A stretch of DNA of 64,000 bases from Gordonibacter sp. 28C (GCF_003339845.1 NZ_PPTR01000001.1:248001-312000); one strand, 5' to 3'. Positions 53,970 through 62,614 are shown, numbered from the stretch's first letter. A program made the numbers and translations. The notes: generated by a model not told the origin, from the letters alone.

Positions 53970-55279
53970 CTCGCTCTCTCCTTCTTCATGGCCAGCATGT
54001 CGTAGAACGCTTCGAGCCGGGTGTCCAGACCCGTGTCGCTGGTTTGCGAATCGTAGCTCAAGTACAGAATAGGCACGCCGGTGTCACGGCTGACCTGCTG
54101 CAAGACGGGTATGCAGTCCACTTCCGGCGTGCATCCCGACGATTTCAGGTGCACGATGCCGTCGAAGCCCTCCTGCGCGTACTTGAGCGCGGCCGCGATG
54201 GTCATGCTCGACGTGGGGCCCATGTCGTAGCGCACGTAGTCGGCGATGCTCGCGCGCAGGTTCTTCTCGTGGTAGCGCAGGTTGCGGTTCGTCATGTTCA
54301 GCATCCGGTGCACTCCCACGCCCATGTCCAGCAGCTTGCGCTCGAGACCCAGGTTGGAATGCGGGTCGGCCGCCGTGAAGTACTCGCCCACCACGCCCAC
54401 GCGCAGCGGTCGGGCGGGCATGCGCACCGGAAGCTCCCGCAGGGCCTCCATGCCCCGCTTGTGCGCGTCGGCTATGTCGCGATCGCTCGCGGCGGCGCGC
54501 ATGTCGGCGTGGTAGGAGGCCAGCGTGCTCGCGAAGGAGCCGCGCTCGGCTTCGAACCCGGCGTGGGCCAGGTAGAAGTCCTGCGCCTCGTCAAGGCACT
54601 CGATCATCTTGAAGGCGGCCAGCATGCCGCGCACGCCGTGCGGCACGGACAGGTTCGGGTTCACCTTCTTCTTGCATACCTCGATGTAGTCGGTGAGCGG
54701 CTTGCCCGTGACCGTGGCGAAGTTCAGCATCTCGAACTCGTAGCCCAAGTCGCGCAGGATGGATTCTTGCAGCTCGCCGTAATAGCCCAGGCGGCAAGGG
54801 CCGGCGAACTGCACGAGCACGTCGGCGCCCAGCTCCAGCGCCTCCAGGTAGTCGCCCAGGATGTGCTTGAACGGGGCGCACACGGAGTCGCTGGAGTTGC
54901 GGCTGCCCAGCTCCACCGTGCGCTTCGTGGGCTCGGGCAGGGGCAGGTAGTCGGCGTCGAGCACCTGTTCCACGAAGAACTTGAACACGATGTCGTAGTA
55001 GCTGTAGCGCAAAAAGGCCACGCGCGTGCGGGCGTGGCGGTCGCGTTTGGGGCGGGGGCGCGGCAGCACGAGGCGCGGCGGGCGCTTGCGCTCGAGCTGC
55101 AGGGCGATGCGGGCACGCAGCGTGTCGTCGGAGCCGTCGGCGTGTCCGATCAGGCTTTCGTCGATCGCGCCGATCCCTCTTCCGCTTTCGACGGAGGTTG
55201 CCGCTCCGTCGAAGATGCCGCTCGGCCCGTTTGAGGCGGAAGCGGCGCGGTCCGGGCCGTCGTCGTCCATGCTAGCCAT
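53966..55279 (-). CDS. Activase-associated HGD-D/CoA-activase C-terminal-type protein
   Basis: A 437-residue protein. After a 90-residue charged leader it has 'RVAFLRYSYYDIVFKFFVEQ', 'SSDSVCAPFKHILGDYLEAL', 'QFAGPCRLGYYGELQESILR' and 'KSSGCTPEVDCIPVLQQVSR', in which the conserved cysteines probably bind an Fe-S cluster, as in the dehydratase D-component/double-cubane-type proteins. It corresponds to the C-terminal part of the large one-chain CoA-activases of other anaerobes. It overlaps both neighbours (4 and 8 bases). The start is uncertain because of the long low-complexity leader. Confidence 0.78.
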   Translation of the reverse strand: MASMDDDGPDRAASASNGPSGIFDGAATSVESGRGIGAIDESLIGHADGSDDTLRARIALQLERKRPPRLVLPRPRPKRDRHARTRVAFLRYSYYDIVFKFFVEQVLDADYLPLPEPTKRTVELGSRNSSDSVCAPFKHILGDYLEALELGADVLVQFAGPCRLGYYGELQESILRDLGYEFEMLNFATVTGKPLTDYIEVCKKKVNPNLSVPHGVRGMLAAFKMIECLDEAQDFYLAHAGFEAERGSFASTLASYHADMRAAASDRDIADAHKRGMEALRELPVRMPARPLRVGVVGEYFTAADPHSNLGLERKLLDMGVGVHRMLNMTNRNLRYHEKNLRASIADYVRYDMGPTSSMTIAAALKYAQEGFDGIVHLKSSGCTPEVDCIPVLQQVSRDTGVPILYLSYDSQTSDTGLDTRLEAFYDMLAMKKERAR

Positions 55280-56261
55280 GCACGTACCCTCCCTTCTTCT
55301 GATAGCGCAGGATGTCCACGAAGCTCTCGATGCGCGTCTCCAAACCTGCCGTGCCGCTCTGCGCGTCGATGGTGAGGTTCAAAATGGGCTTGCCCTGGAT
55401 GCAGCGCATGATGGCGTCGTCGGTCATGGAGTCGGGCCCGCAGGGGAACGCGCTCACCAGCACGATGCCGTCTATGCGCTCGTGCAGCAGCAGGATGGCG
55501 CCGATGAGCTCGCGGTTCACTATCCACGGCATCGTGGCCGAGAAGTCGAAGCTGGCCTTGAGCGCGCGCTCGCGGTCTGCCTCGTCGGCGAAGACCACGG
55601 TGGCGCCCATGCGCTCGAGCGGGTCCGTAACGCTGCCGCCCAGGTAGGGGTCGTGCGCCAGGTAGGGGTGCGCCACCAGCAAGATGGCCAAAGGCCGGTC
55701 TTCGCCCTGCATGGAGGCGAGCGAGGCGACGAGCCGCTCCTGGGCTCCCGCCGCCGCCCGATCGGCGCGCTCCTGCTCGTGGGAAGCGGTCTTCCAGGCG
55801 CGCTTCGCTTCTCGGGGGCTCGCCCCGAAGCGAAGCGCCAGCTCGAGGAACGCATCGCGCATCGACGCATGCTCTTCGGTCACGTCCACCAAGCACGACG
55901 CCACGCGCACGTTGCGATCGCGCAGCGTGTTGGCAACCAAGTCGGGCAGCGCCTGGAACTTCGTGCAAAAACCCAGATGGTGTCCCAGGTTCCCCATGCT
56001 CGGCACGAACAGCGCGTCGCAGGCGCCCACCAGGCTTGCGGCGTGCCCCAGGTAGGCTTTCGAGGCCAGGCAGCATTCGTCCACGGACAGGGCGCCTCCC
56101 GCGTCCACGAGCGCGCGGTCCGTCTCGCGGCTGAGCACCACCTCGCGCCCCAGCTCGCGAAAGAACGCCTCCCACAGCGTTCCGTAGCGATGGTACAGCA
56201 GCGCTCGGGGGATGCCCACGCTGCGCACGTCGGCGTAATCGTTCTGCTTGAGGATGCCCAT
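55272..56261 (-). CDS. DUF2229-type activase component
   Basis: A 329-residue protein from the ATG at 56261, preceded on its strand by AAGGGGTC. 'SVGIPRALLYHRYGTLWEAF' then FRELGREVVLS, 'SVDECCLASKAYLGH' and 'PSMGNLGHHLGFCTKFQALP' are the DUF2229 marks. This domain is usually fused between the ATPase and HGD-D parts in large activases of about 1400 residues; here it is a separate first gene. Cys residues in 'DECCLA' and 'FCTKF' are likely cluster ligands. No dehydratase alpha/beta genes lie nearby. Confidence 0.8.
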   Translation of the reverse strand: MGILKQNDYADVRSVGIPRALLYHRYGTLWEAFFRELGREVVLSRETDRALVDAGGALSVDECCLASKAYLGHAASLVGACDALFVPSMGNLGHHLGFCTKFQALPDLVANTLRDRNVRVASCLVDVTEEHASMRDAFLELALRFGASPREAKRAWKTASHEQERADRAAAGAQERLVASLASMQGEDRPLAILLVAHPYLAHDPYLGGSVTDPLERMGATVVFADEADRERALKASFDFSATMPWIVNRELIGAILLLHERIDGIVLVSAFPCGPDSMTDDAIMRCIQGKPILNLTIDAQSGTAGLETRIESFVDILRYQKKGGYVHG

Positions 56262-56595
56262 GCGACCCCTTCGTTCGCTCGATGGTTGGCCCCATGGTAT
56301 CGCTTCGAAGGGGGGCGCGCTGTGCCGCCGTCGGTTCGCCATAAACCTTCCAATCGGTTCAGACGATGCGTTCGGATGGGGCGGGCAGCGTGCGACGCGG
56401 CGCCTTTGCGTGTGCGTGGCCCTGCCGATGGCCGGCTGCAACGTGCCGTTGATAGGGGTCTGATGTCTCTGTGCTGCTATCTTGATCGGAGGATGCGTAA
56501 CAAATGGGTTTCAAAAGAAGTTGAATGGGTTTCGGCGCGCCGGCGGGCAGGGCGCAGAGCTGTAGAATTTGAACGTTGATGTCATGAGGTGAAGG
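56262..56595. other. Divergent promoter region between the activase operon and the first LysR gene
   Basis: About 330 bases without a gene. It must contain the promoters for both directions. No clear -35/-10 pair or long dyad was found; the part near the LysR gene (56460-56595) is richer in AT. Confidence 0.4.
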
Positions 56596-57528
56596 TTGAA
56601 AGCGAAACCATTGAATATCAAGCAGATCCGATATTTTGCAACGGTTGTCGAACTTGGTAGCCTGTCTGCGGCGGCGAAAAGCAGGTTCGTCACCGTGCAG
56701 GCGGTTTCGAAGGCCATCGCCGACCTCGAGCGCGAGTTGGGGCGCAGCCTGTTCGTGCGCGAAAGCCGCGGCGTGCATCCCACGCCGTTCGGCGAGGCGT
56801 TCTACCAGAAGGCCGCCGTGGTCTTGAAGGATTTCGACGAGCTCGAGGCCTTCGCCAAGGGTTATCGGGAACGCGAATCCACCAATGCGCTGCGCCTCGC
56901 CTTGTGCTCGCCGCCTTTTTACGGGAACGAGCAGGCGCGCGCGAGCATTGCCGCTTTTGCGAAACGAGGCTTGCGCGTCGACGTGAGCGTCGCGCTGGAA
57001 ACCGGCACCGAAGGGGTGGCGAAGCTTCGCGGAAACGATTACGACGCGCTCATCACCATCGGAACGTTCGTCCATCCCGGCATCGATTGCGTGCCGGTGG
57101 GCACGGTCGCCCCCGGGGTGGTCATGGCGAAGGATCATCCTCTTGCGAGCCAGGAGTCGGTGAGCCTGGCCGACCTGGCGTGCTATCCCGTGTCCCTGTC
57201 GACCGAGTTCGACAACTTCAACGACTCCATCGTCACCATGTACCGCAGACGCAAGGCGAACATGGATTTCGTCCCGCTCGTCCCGAGCAAGTTCGACCAC
57301 CATCTGACGGTCGACAAGGGCGTTTGCTTCATGGTGTACATTCCCGCGTTGGGGGCAATGCATCCCGGCACGGTGATAAGGCCCATCGCGCCTGGAGATG
57401 CCGTCGCCGTCCCCATCTGCCTGGTCAGCATGAAAGATCGCAAGGCCTCCTCGTATCTGGCGTTCGAACGGTGGTTGGCAAGCGAGCTGGCGGTTCTCGG
57501 CGGCGCGTTCGACGCTTCGGCAAAATAG
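56596..57528 (+). CDS. LysR-family regulator (tandem copy 1)
   Basis: A 310-residue protein starting at TTG 56596, with GAGGTGAAGG close before it. The HTH is 'LNIKQIRYFATVVELGSLSA' then AAKSRFVTVQAVSKAIADLE (6-45), and the effector domain follows. It is divergent from the activase operon and so may regulate it. The first 70 residues are very similar to those of the next gene ('ADLERELG.SLFVR.SRG'), showing a tandem duplication. Confidence 0.87.
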   Translation: MKAKPLNIKQIRYFATVVELGSLSAAAKSRFVTVQAVSKAIADLERELGRSLFVRESRGVHPTPFGEAFYQKAAVVLKDFDELEAFAKGYRERESTNALRLALCSPPFYGNEQARASIAAFAKRGLRVDVSVALETGTEGVAKLRGNDYDALITIGTFVHPGIDCVPVGTVAPGVVMAKDHPLASQESVSLADLACYPVSLSTEFDNFNDSIVTMYRRRKANMDFVPLVPSKFDHHLTVDKGVCFMVYIPALGAMHPGTVIRPIAPGDAVAVPICLVSMKDRKASSYLAFERWLASELAVLGGAFDASAK

Positions 57529-57668
57529 CGGCGCCTCGGCCATCTTGTCGTCAAGCTCGGGTTTACCCTGCCTTGAAAATATATTTGAATGTTTCGCGAA
57601 GGACGAGAGGCGGGGGAAGCCTAGTACAATAACTCACTATTGTGCCCTCATCTGGCCTCTAAGGTGCG

Positions 57669-58568
57669 TTGTTGAACATCAAGCAGATCATATACCTGTC
57701 AAAAGTCGTGGAGCGCGGCAGCCTGTCGTCGGCCGCCAAGGAGCTGTACGTCACCGTGCAGGCGCTATCCAAGGCCATCGCCGACCTCGAACGCGAGTTG
57801 GGGCAAAGCCTGTTCGTGCGCGGCAGCCGCGGTATGCAGCCCACGTCGTTCGGAACGTTGTTCTATCAGAAAGCCCAGAGCGTTATCGCCGGGTTCGAAG
57901 GGCTCGAATCGTTTTCCCTCACCTACGCCGATGTAAACGGAATGCCCGACTGCCTGCGCCTCGCGTTGAACACCCCGGCGTTCCCCGGCAACGAGCTGGT
58001 GCGCGAGAACACGGCGGCGTTCATGAAAAGCCAGCTTGGAATCGATGTCACCTGCGACCTCGCCACCGGCGAGGCAGGATACGAGGGGCTGGTCGACGGC
58101 ACGTTCGACGTGCTAGTCACCGTGGGGGCCTTCCGTCATGCCGACGTCGACTGCTGTCCCGTCGGCACCGTTCCCGCCGGCGTCATGATGGGTTCGCGCC
58201 ACCCGCTTGCGGCGAAGGACGTGGTCGCTTTGGACGACCTCGCCCCGTACCCGATAGCGCGTTCCAGCTGGTTCGACCGTGCCAACGACACCATCGTCGA
58301 AAGCTATCGCAAGCGGGAGGCGCATCTGAACTTCGTCGAGCTCGCGTTAGACGACGTCGCTAAGTTCCTGGGCGAGGGCGGCCTCATCTTCACCACGGGC
58401 ATCCCCGCGCTCGGGCGCACGAGCCCTCTGCTGACGGTGCGTCTTCTGGCTTCGGAAGACGCCATGGCGGTGCCCATCTGCGTCGTCTGCCTGAAAGGCC
58501 GTGGCGCCGCGACGTTCTCCGTGGTGGAGAAGCTGCGCTCGAGCGGCGGACTTCCTTTCCTGAAGTAG
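57669..58568 (+). CDS. LysR-family regulator (tandem copy 2)
   Basis: A 299-residue protein with a TTG start at 57669 (a second TTG one codon on is equally possible). The HTH is 'LNIKQIIYLSKVVERGSLSS' then AAKELYVTVQALSKAIADLE. Similarity to copy 1 is highest in the DNA-binding domain and lower in the effector domain, so the two may bind similar sites but respond to different ligands. A 140-base gap separates them, and a bidirectional hairpin follows. Confidence 0.87.
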   Translation: MLNIKQIIYLSKVVERGSLSSAAKELYVTVQALSKAIADLERELGQSLFVRGSRGMQPTSFGTLFYQKAQSVIAGFEGLESFSLTYADVNGMPDCLRLALNTPAFPGNELVRENTAAFMKSQLGIDVTCDLATGEAGYEGLVDGTFDVLVTVGAFRHADVDCCPVGTVPAGVMMGSRHPLAAKDVVALDDLAPYPIARSSWFDRANDTIVESYRKREAHLNFVELALDDVAKFLGEGGLIFTTGIPALGRTSPLLTVRLLASEDAMAVPICVVCLKGRGAATFSVVEKLRSSGGLPFLK

Positions 58569-58611
58569 CGCGCTGCACGCCCTCGCGGGGCGCTGACTCT
58601 CGCCAAATGAA

Positions 58612-58650
58612 ACGGCCCCTTCCGCGAATGAACGTGTCGGAAGGGGCCGT
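58612..58650. terminator. Bidirectional hairpin terminator
   Basis: ACGGCCCCTTCCG (58612-58624) pairs perfectly with CGGAAGGGGCCGT (58638-58650), loop 13 bases. It lies between the convergent LysR copy 2 and aquaporin genes. Confidence 0.75.
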
Positions 58651-58674
58651 GCTCTGGGGGCGTTCGCCTCGATG

Positions 58675-59385
58675 CTAGTTCTTGGCCTTCTGCTTCAAAC
58701 CCATCCAGATGAGCGCGGCCAGCGCGGCGCCGACCAGCGGGGCGACGATGAACACCCACACCTGCGAGAGCGCCGTGGCGTCGCCGGACACGGCCATCAT
58801 GAGGGCCGGGCCGAAGCTGCGCGCCGGGTTCACGGACGTGCCCGTAAGCGGAATGCCCATGATGTGCACGAACGCCAGCGTGAGGCCGATGATGATGCCG
58901 GCATAGGGCGCCGTGCGCTCGTCGGCCGTCGAACCCAGCACGCTCAGCACGAAGATGCAGGTGAGGATGACCTCGACGATAAGGGCGCCCGCGAGCGAGA
59001 TGCCTACGGCCGACGCGGCCTCGTAGCCGTCGCAGCCTAGGCCGGTGGCCAGCACACCGCCTAAATCGCACATGCTGATGATGAGGGCCAGCACGGCGGC
59101 CGCCACAATGCCGCCGACGAACTGGGCAACCCAATAGCCGGCCAGGTCCTTGCCCGACAGGCGCTTGTCCAGGAACAGGCCGAACGACACGGCCGGATTG
59201 ATGTGGCATCCCGATACGTTGCCGATGACGAACGCCATGGCCACGATGGACAGGCCGAACGCCATGGCGATGCCCAGCGTGCCCAGCGTCGCGCCCGCCA
59301 CGGCGGCGCTGCCGCAGCCGAACAGCGTGAGCACGAACGTGCCGAACGCCTCCGCGGCGTACTTCTTCATTGGTGAAACTTCCAT
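58675..59385 (-). CDS. MIP-family aquaporin (AqpZ-like)
   Basis: A 236-residue six-helix channel, ATG at 59385 preceded on its strand by AAGGGGAGCC. Both NPA boxes are intact ('HINPAVSFG' and 'SVNPARSFG'). The residues after the second box and the absence of glycerol-facilitator insertions favour a water-type (AqpZ) over a GlpF-type pore, but the selectivity is inference. It lies downstream of, and on the same strand as, the small zinc-ribbon and rhodanese genes. Confidence 0.9.
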   Translation of the reverse strand: MEVSPMKKYAAEAFGTFVLTLFGCGSAAVAGATLGTLGIAMAFGLSIVAMAFVIGNVSGCHINPAVSFGLFLDKRLSGKDLAGYWVAQFVGGIVAAAVLALIISMCDLGGVLATGLGCDGYEAASAVGISLAGALIVEVILTCIFVLSVLGSTADERTAPYAGIIIGLTLAFVHIMGIPLTGTSVNPARSFGPALMMAVSGDATALSQVWVFIVAPLVGAALAALIWMGLKQKAKN

Positions 59386-59464
59386 GGTAAGGCTCCCCTT
59401 GATTCGATGATTGCTTGCAGACGCCCGCGCTCGGAGCGCGGGTTGCGGGTTTCGACGCAGGCTG

Positions 59465-59614
59465 CTATTTCGTGCTGCCTATGCGGCAGATGGTGCTGCC
59501 GCAAACGGGGCACGTGCCCTTCGTGATGGGCTTGCCGTTCTTCGTCATGCCTGCGACGGGGTCTTTCATGGGTTTCTTTTCCTTGCACTTCATGCAGTAC
59601 GCTTCCACGGCCAT
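59465..59614 (-). CDS. DUF5679-type small zinc-ribbon protein
   Basis: A 49-residue protein from the ATG at 59614, preceded on its strand by AAGGAGAGG; a TTG 66 bases upstream has no ribosome site. 'YCMKCKEKKPMKDPVAGMTK' and 'GTCPVCGSTICRIG' give two CxxC pairs and match the DUF5679 family. Role unknown. Confidence 0.78.
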   Translation of the reverse strand: MAVEAYCMKCKEKKPMKDPVAGMTKNGKPITKGTCPVCGSTICRIGSTK

Positions 59615-59750
59615 GGTTGGCTCCTCTCCTTGAGTAATAGTTGGCGCTGTTATCGTCGTTGGAGAGTAACCCCATGTCAATACGCTTAAAATGTTGTTGA
59701 ACGGCTTGACAGCGGGCGTCGGGCGACCGTTCGTCGGCGCGTGCGCCTCT

Positions 59751-60134
59751 CTACCAAGCCACCGTCACGCCGGCCCAGTCGAGAATGCCCTTGTCCATGT
59801 TGTACACGTTGGTGAAGCCGTTGTTGATGAGCTGCGCGCAGGATTTCCGGGCGCGGTTTCCGGTGCGGCAGTAGGCGAGCACCGGAGCGTCCCGGTCGAG
59901 GCCTTCGAGCTCGGCGGGCAACGGGTCGAAGCCGTCGTAGCGGATGTTCAGCGACTCGCGCAGATGCCCGTCGGCGTATTCCTGGGGCGAGCGCACGTCC
60001 AAGACGGTCACGCCGCCTTGCTCGACCAGATCTTCGGCGGCTTCCGAAGAGATCAGGTGGTACGCGTCCGAATCGAGCGCCCGCTGGTCGTCGGCCGTGA
60101 TGACGACTTTGACCGAGCCTTCCTCGTCTGCCAT
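59751..60134 (-). CDS. Cytoplasmic rhodanese-like sulfurtransferase
   Basis: A 127-residue single-domain rhodanese. The active-site loop is 'YCRTGNRA' with Cys89, and 'VTVLDVRSPQEYADGHLRES' is the CH2A-type block. There is no signal peptide. It transfers sulfane sulfur or handles persulfides (family knowledge). Its upstream region has a 45-bp module shared with the rhodanese lipoprotein gene at 61898-62416. The RclA-like gene lies just upstream on the same strand. Confidence 0.88.
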   Translation of the reverse strand: MADEEGSVKVVITADDQRALDSDAYHLISSEAAEDLVEQGGVTVLDVRSPQEYADGHLRESLNIRYDGFDPLPAELEGLDRDAPVLAYCRTGNRARKSCAQLINNGFTNVYNMDKGILDWAGVTVAW

Positions 60135-60179
60135 GCTGCCCTCCCGTCTGTCCCTCCTGCCGCGGCAAGCGGGGAGAAA

Positions 60180-60224
60180 TTAAATGTATCCAATGCAATT
60201 ACAGTTTATGACGGTAACAGTAAT
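60180..60224 (-). promoter_or_regulatory. Shared 45-bp upstream module, copy 1 (rhodanese promoter)
   Basis: Read on the minus strand it runs from ATTACTGTTAC to TACATTTAA and ends 46 bases before the rhodanese ATG. About 31 of 45 bases match the module at 62442-62486, with TGTTAC-x-GTCA and TACATTTAA kept. TACATT may be a -10 box; no good -35 is seen, which suggests an activator. Confidence 0.55.
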
Positions 60225-60343
60225 TCTCTTGGAAGGGCATGTCAAGCGGAAGTTTCCGGGGGCGGCGGAAAACCCGGGCGCGCCGTTCCGCGATCGCGCT
60301 GGGGCAGGATCGATCGACGGTTTGGCCGGCACGCCCGTCCGCG

Positions 60344-61714
60344 CTACGCAACCGTGGCGAACAGGTCGTTGAACGCCTCGCTCATGGTGGGGTGCGTGTA
60401 CACGGCGTCGCGCAGGGTTTGGTAGGGCAGTCCGGCGTCCATGGCGAGTTTGACGGTGTTGACCATCTCGTGGGACTCCTCGCAGAACAGGTGCGCTCCC
60501 AAGATATGGTCGGTGTCGGCGTCGACGACGGCTTTCAGCAGGCCCGTGGGCTTTTGGAGCAGCTGCGCTTTGGGAACGGCCGCGGCGGGGAGCTTCGCGG
60601 CCTTCACGTTGAAGCCGGCGTCGCGCGCCTCCTGCTCGGTCATGCCCACGCGCGAGAACGGCGGATCCAGGAACACGCTGTACGGCACGGCGCCGCGGTT
60701 CTCGGTGGTGCGGGCGCCGTCGCCCAGCACGGCGGATTTCACGATGCGGGAGTCGTCGAGCGAGATGTAGGTGAACTGCAGCCCGCCCGCCACGTCGCCC
60801 AGGGCCCAGACGTTCGGGGCAGTGGTGCGCAGATGCTCGTCGGTGCGCACGGCCCCGCGCTCGGTGAGCTCCACGCCGGCCGCCTCCAGGTTGAGCTCGG
60901 CCACGTTGGGACGGCGGCCGGTGGCCACGAGCACGGCGTCGGCGGGCAGGAGTTTTTCCGAACCTGAGGTCTCGACCACCACGACGGCCCGTTCGGCGTC
61001 GTCCTCTATGCTCCGCACGTCGGCGCCCAGCATCACGCGGACGCCGCGCTCCTCCAAGCTGGCCAGCACGGCGGCGGCGATCTCGGCGTCCTCGCGCGGC
61101 AGGAACGCGTCCTCGTTCTGCACGACGACGACCTGCGAGCCGAAGTTCGCGTACATCGAGGCGAACTCCATGCCGATATAGCCTCCTCCGATGATGACCA
61201 GGCGTTCGGGAAGCTCTCGCACGTCGAGCAACGTCTCGCTCACGAACACGCGCGGGCCGTCCGCGCCGGGGATGGGCGGCACGAACGGGCGGGCGCCCGT
61301 GTTGACGAACACCTGCGCTGCTTCGACGGTCTCCTTGCCGCCGTCCGGCGTGCGCACGGTCAGGTGCGTCGCGTCCGCGAACGACGCCGTGCCGTCCATC
61401 ACCTGCACGTTCGGCAGGTCGGCCAGCTTGCGGTAGTTCTTGTCGCGCAGCATGCCGGTCAGGCGATCCTTCTCGTCGACGGCTGCGGCGTAGCGCGCGG
61501 CGCGTTCGGCGAACGCGCCGCCTTGGGCGGCCGACAGCGCGGCAGAGCTCACAAGCGATTTCGTGGGGATGCAAGCCACGTTGATGCACGTGCCTCCGTA
61601 CATCTTCGGCGACTGCTCCACCAGCACCACCGTCTTTCCCGCGCTGGCGAGCGCGCCCGCCAGCGTCTTTCCGCCTTTGCCGAAGCCGATGACGGCCGCG
61701 TCGACCTGTTTCAT
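60344..61714 (-). CDS. RclA-like pyridine nucleotide-disulfide oxidoreductase (copy 1)
   Basis: A 456-residue flavoprotein, ATG at 61714. 'VIGFGKGGKTLAGALASAGK' binds FAD, 'MYGGTCINVACIPTK' has the redox pair Cys43 and Cys48, 'IIGGGYIGMEFASMYANFG' binds NAD(P)H, and 'YTHPTMSEAFNDLF' is the C-terminal dimer motif. The start 'AAVIGFGKGGKT' and the CINxxCIPTK spacing fit RclA of E. coli (reactive-chlorine and copper resistance) better than dihydrolipoamide dehydrogenase or MerA; no HMA domain or C-terminal Cys pair is present. A second copy lies at 62615-63985. Confidence 0.85.
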   Translation of the reverse strand: MKQVDAAVIGFGKGGKTLAGALASAGKTVVLVEQSPKMYGGTCINVACIPTKSLVSSAALSAAQGGAFAERAARYAAAVDEKDRLTGMLRDKNYRKLADLPNVQVMDGTASFADATHLTVRTPDGGKETVEAAQVFVNTGARPFVPPIPGADGPRVFVSETLLDVRELPERLVIIGGGYIGMEFASMYANFGSQVVVVQNEDAFLPREDAEIAAAVLASLEERGVRVMLGADVRSIEDDAERAVVVVETSGSEKLLPADAVLVATGRRPNVAELNLEAAGVELTERGAVRTDEHLRTTAPNVWALGDVAGGLQFTYISLDDSRIVKSAVLGDGARTTENRGAVPYSVFLDPPFSRVGMTEQEARDAGFNVKAAKLPAAAVPKAQLLQKPTGLLKAVVDADTDHILGAHLFCEESHEMVNTVKLAMDAGLPYQTLRDAVYTHPTMSEAFNDLFATVA

Positions 61715-61755
61715 GGTAATTCCTTTCGGAGGGAGGATTTCGAAGATTCGGGGGG

Positions 61756-61845
61756 CTTGGGGGAGCGCGCCGGCGTGGCGCGACTCGTGGGGTTGCGTTT
61801 GCCCACACAACTACGAGTTCGGTCGTGGCGGCGCGCTCCCCCAAG
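61756..61845. repeat. 17-bp perfect inverted repeat in the rclA-like leader
   Basis: CTTGGGGGAGCGCGCCG (61756-61772) pairs with CGGCGCGCTCCCCCAAG (61829-61845), and ACTCGT/ACGAGT nests inside. It lies 42 bases before the RclA-like copy 1 start, on its 5' side, and after the rhodanese lipoprotein gene. Confidence 0.7.
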
Positions 61846-61855
61846 GCTCCCGGTG

Positions 61856-61881
61856 CCGGCCCGCTTTTCCCTGCGGGCCGG
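61856..61881 (-). terminator. Hairpin after the rhodanese lipoprotein gene
   Basis: CCGGCCCGC (61856-61864) pairs with GCGGGCCGG (61873-61881), 8-base loop, 17 bases beyond the stop codon of the minus-strand gene at 61898. Confidence 0.55.
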
Positions 61882-61897
61882 TGGGCCTGGCAGGGTT

Positions 61898-62416
61898 CTA
61901 CATCATGGCGTCGGTGCCGGTTTCGGTCTCGTAGGGCCAATCCACTATGCCGCCCATGTCGTTCACATCGGTGAAGCCCATGGCCACCAGCTTGTCGGAG
62001 GCCTGCTTGCTGCGAACGCCGGTGCGACAGTACACCACGAGTTTGTCGTCCTTGCCGCTCAACTGGGACGGCTGCGCCGATCCTATGTCCTCGTTGGGGA
62101 TGTTGACGGCGCCGGGCACGTGGCCGTCGGCGTACTCCTGCGGCGTGCGCACGTCGACGACGGTGACGTCGCCCTGGTCCATGAGGGCTTTGCCCTCTTC
62201 GGCCGTTATCTTGTGATAGGCGTTCGCCGCGTCGGACGTTCCGTCGCCGTTCATGCCCGATCCGCCCATCGCGTTGTCGGGGCCGGTGCCGCCCGCCATG
62301 TCTCCCGTTCCGGTCGACGTTCCGCCCGCGCATGCGGACAGCCCGAGCGCCGCCGCCAAGGCCAGCGTTGCGGCTGCGGCGGCTAGCGCCCTTCTTTTCC
62401 TACCGTCGGCTCGCAT
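61898..62416 (-). CDS. Rhodanese-like lipoprotein
   Basis: A 172-residue secreted protein from the ATG at 62416, preceded on its strand by AAAGGGGCGG. The signal peptide (1-28) ends in LSAC with Cys29 as lipid site. A Gly/Thr/Asn-rich spacer follows to about 60, then a rhodanese domain with 'VTVVDVRTPQEYADGHVPGA' and the catalytic loop 'YCRTGVRS'. It should be tethered to the outer face of the membrane. It sits between two RclA-like genes and shares an upstream module with the cytoplasmic rhodanese gene. Confidence 0.87.
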   Translation of the reverse strand: MRADGRKRRALAAAAATLALAAALGLSACAGGTSTGTGDMAGGTGPDNAMGGSGMNGDGTSDAANAYHKITAEEGKALMDQGDVTVVDVRTPQEYADGHVPGAVNIPNEDIGSAQPSQLSGKDDKLVVYCRTGVRSKQASDKLVAMGFTDVNDMGGIVDWPYETETGTDAMM

Positions 62417-62441
62417 ACCCGCCCCTTTCTCCGTTAACACC

Positions 62442-62486
62442 TTAAATGTAATCGCCATAGGTACAATTACTGACTGTAACAATAAT
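62442..62486 (-). promoter_or_regulatory. Shared 45-bp upstream module, copy 2 (rhodanese lipoprotein promoter)
   Basis: Read on the minus strand it runs from ATTATTGTTAC to TACATTTAA and ends 26 bases before the lipoprotein ATG. It matches the module at 60180-60224 at about 31 of 45 positions without gaps. TTACTGACTGTAA inside it is a near-palindrome. Confidence 0.55.
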
Positions 62487-62538
62487 GCGTACAGTTATCG
62501 CTGTCAAGAAGAAAGGGGAGATTCCTGAAAGAAAAGTC

Positions 62539-62570
62539 AGCACGGCCCGCGGAAGCCCGCGGGCCGTGCT
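62539..62570 (-). terminator. Rho-independent terminator of the second RclA-like gene
   Basis: AGCACGGCCCGCGG (62539-62552) pairs with CCGCGGGCCGTGCT (62557-62570), 4-base loop. On the minus strand it is followed by ACTTTTCTTTC, a fair T-tract, 45 bases after the stop at 62615. Confidence 0.85.
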
Positions 62571-62614
62571 CCGTCGCGGCGCATCGGGCCGCGGTCGCCT
62601 CGGAAAGCCTGCGC

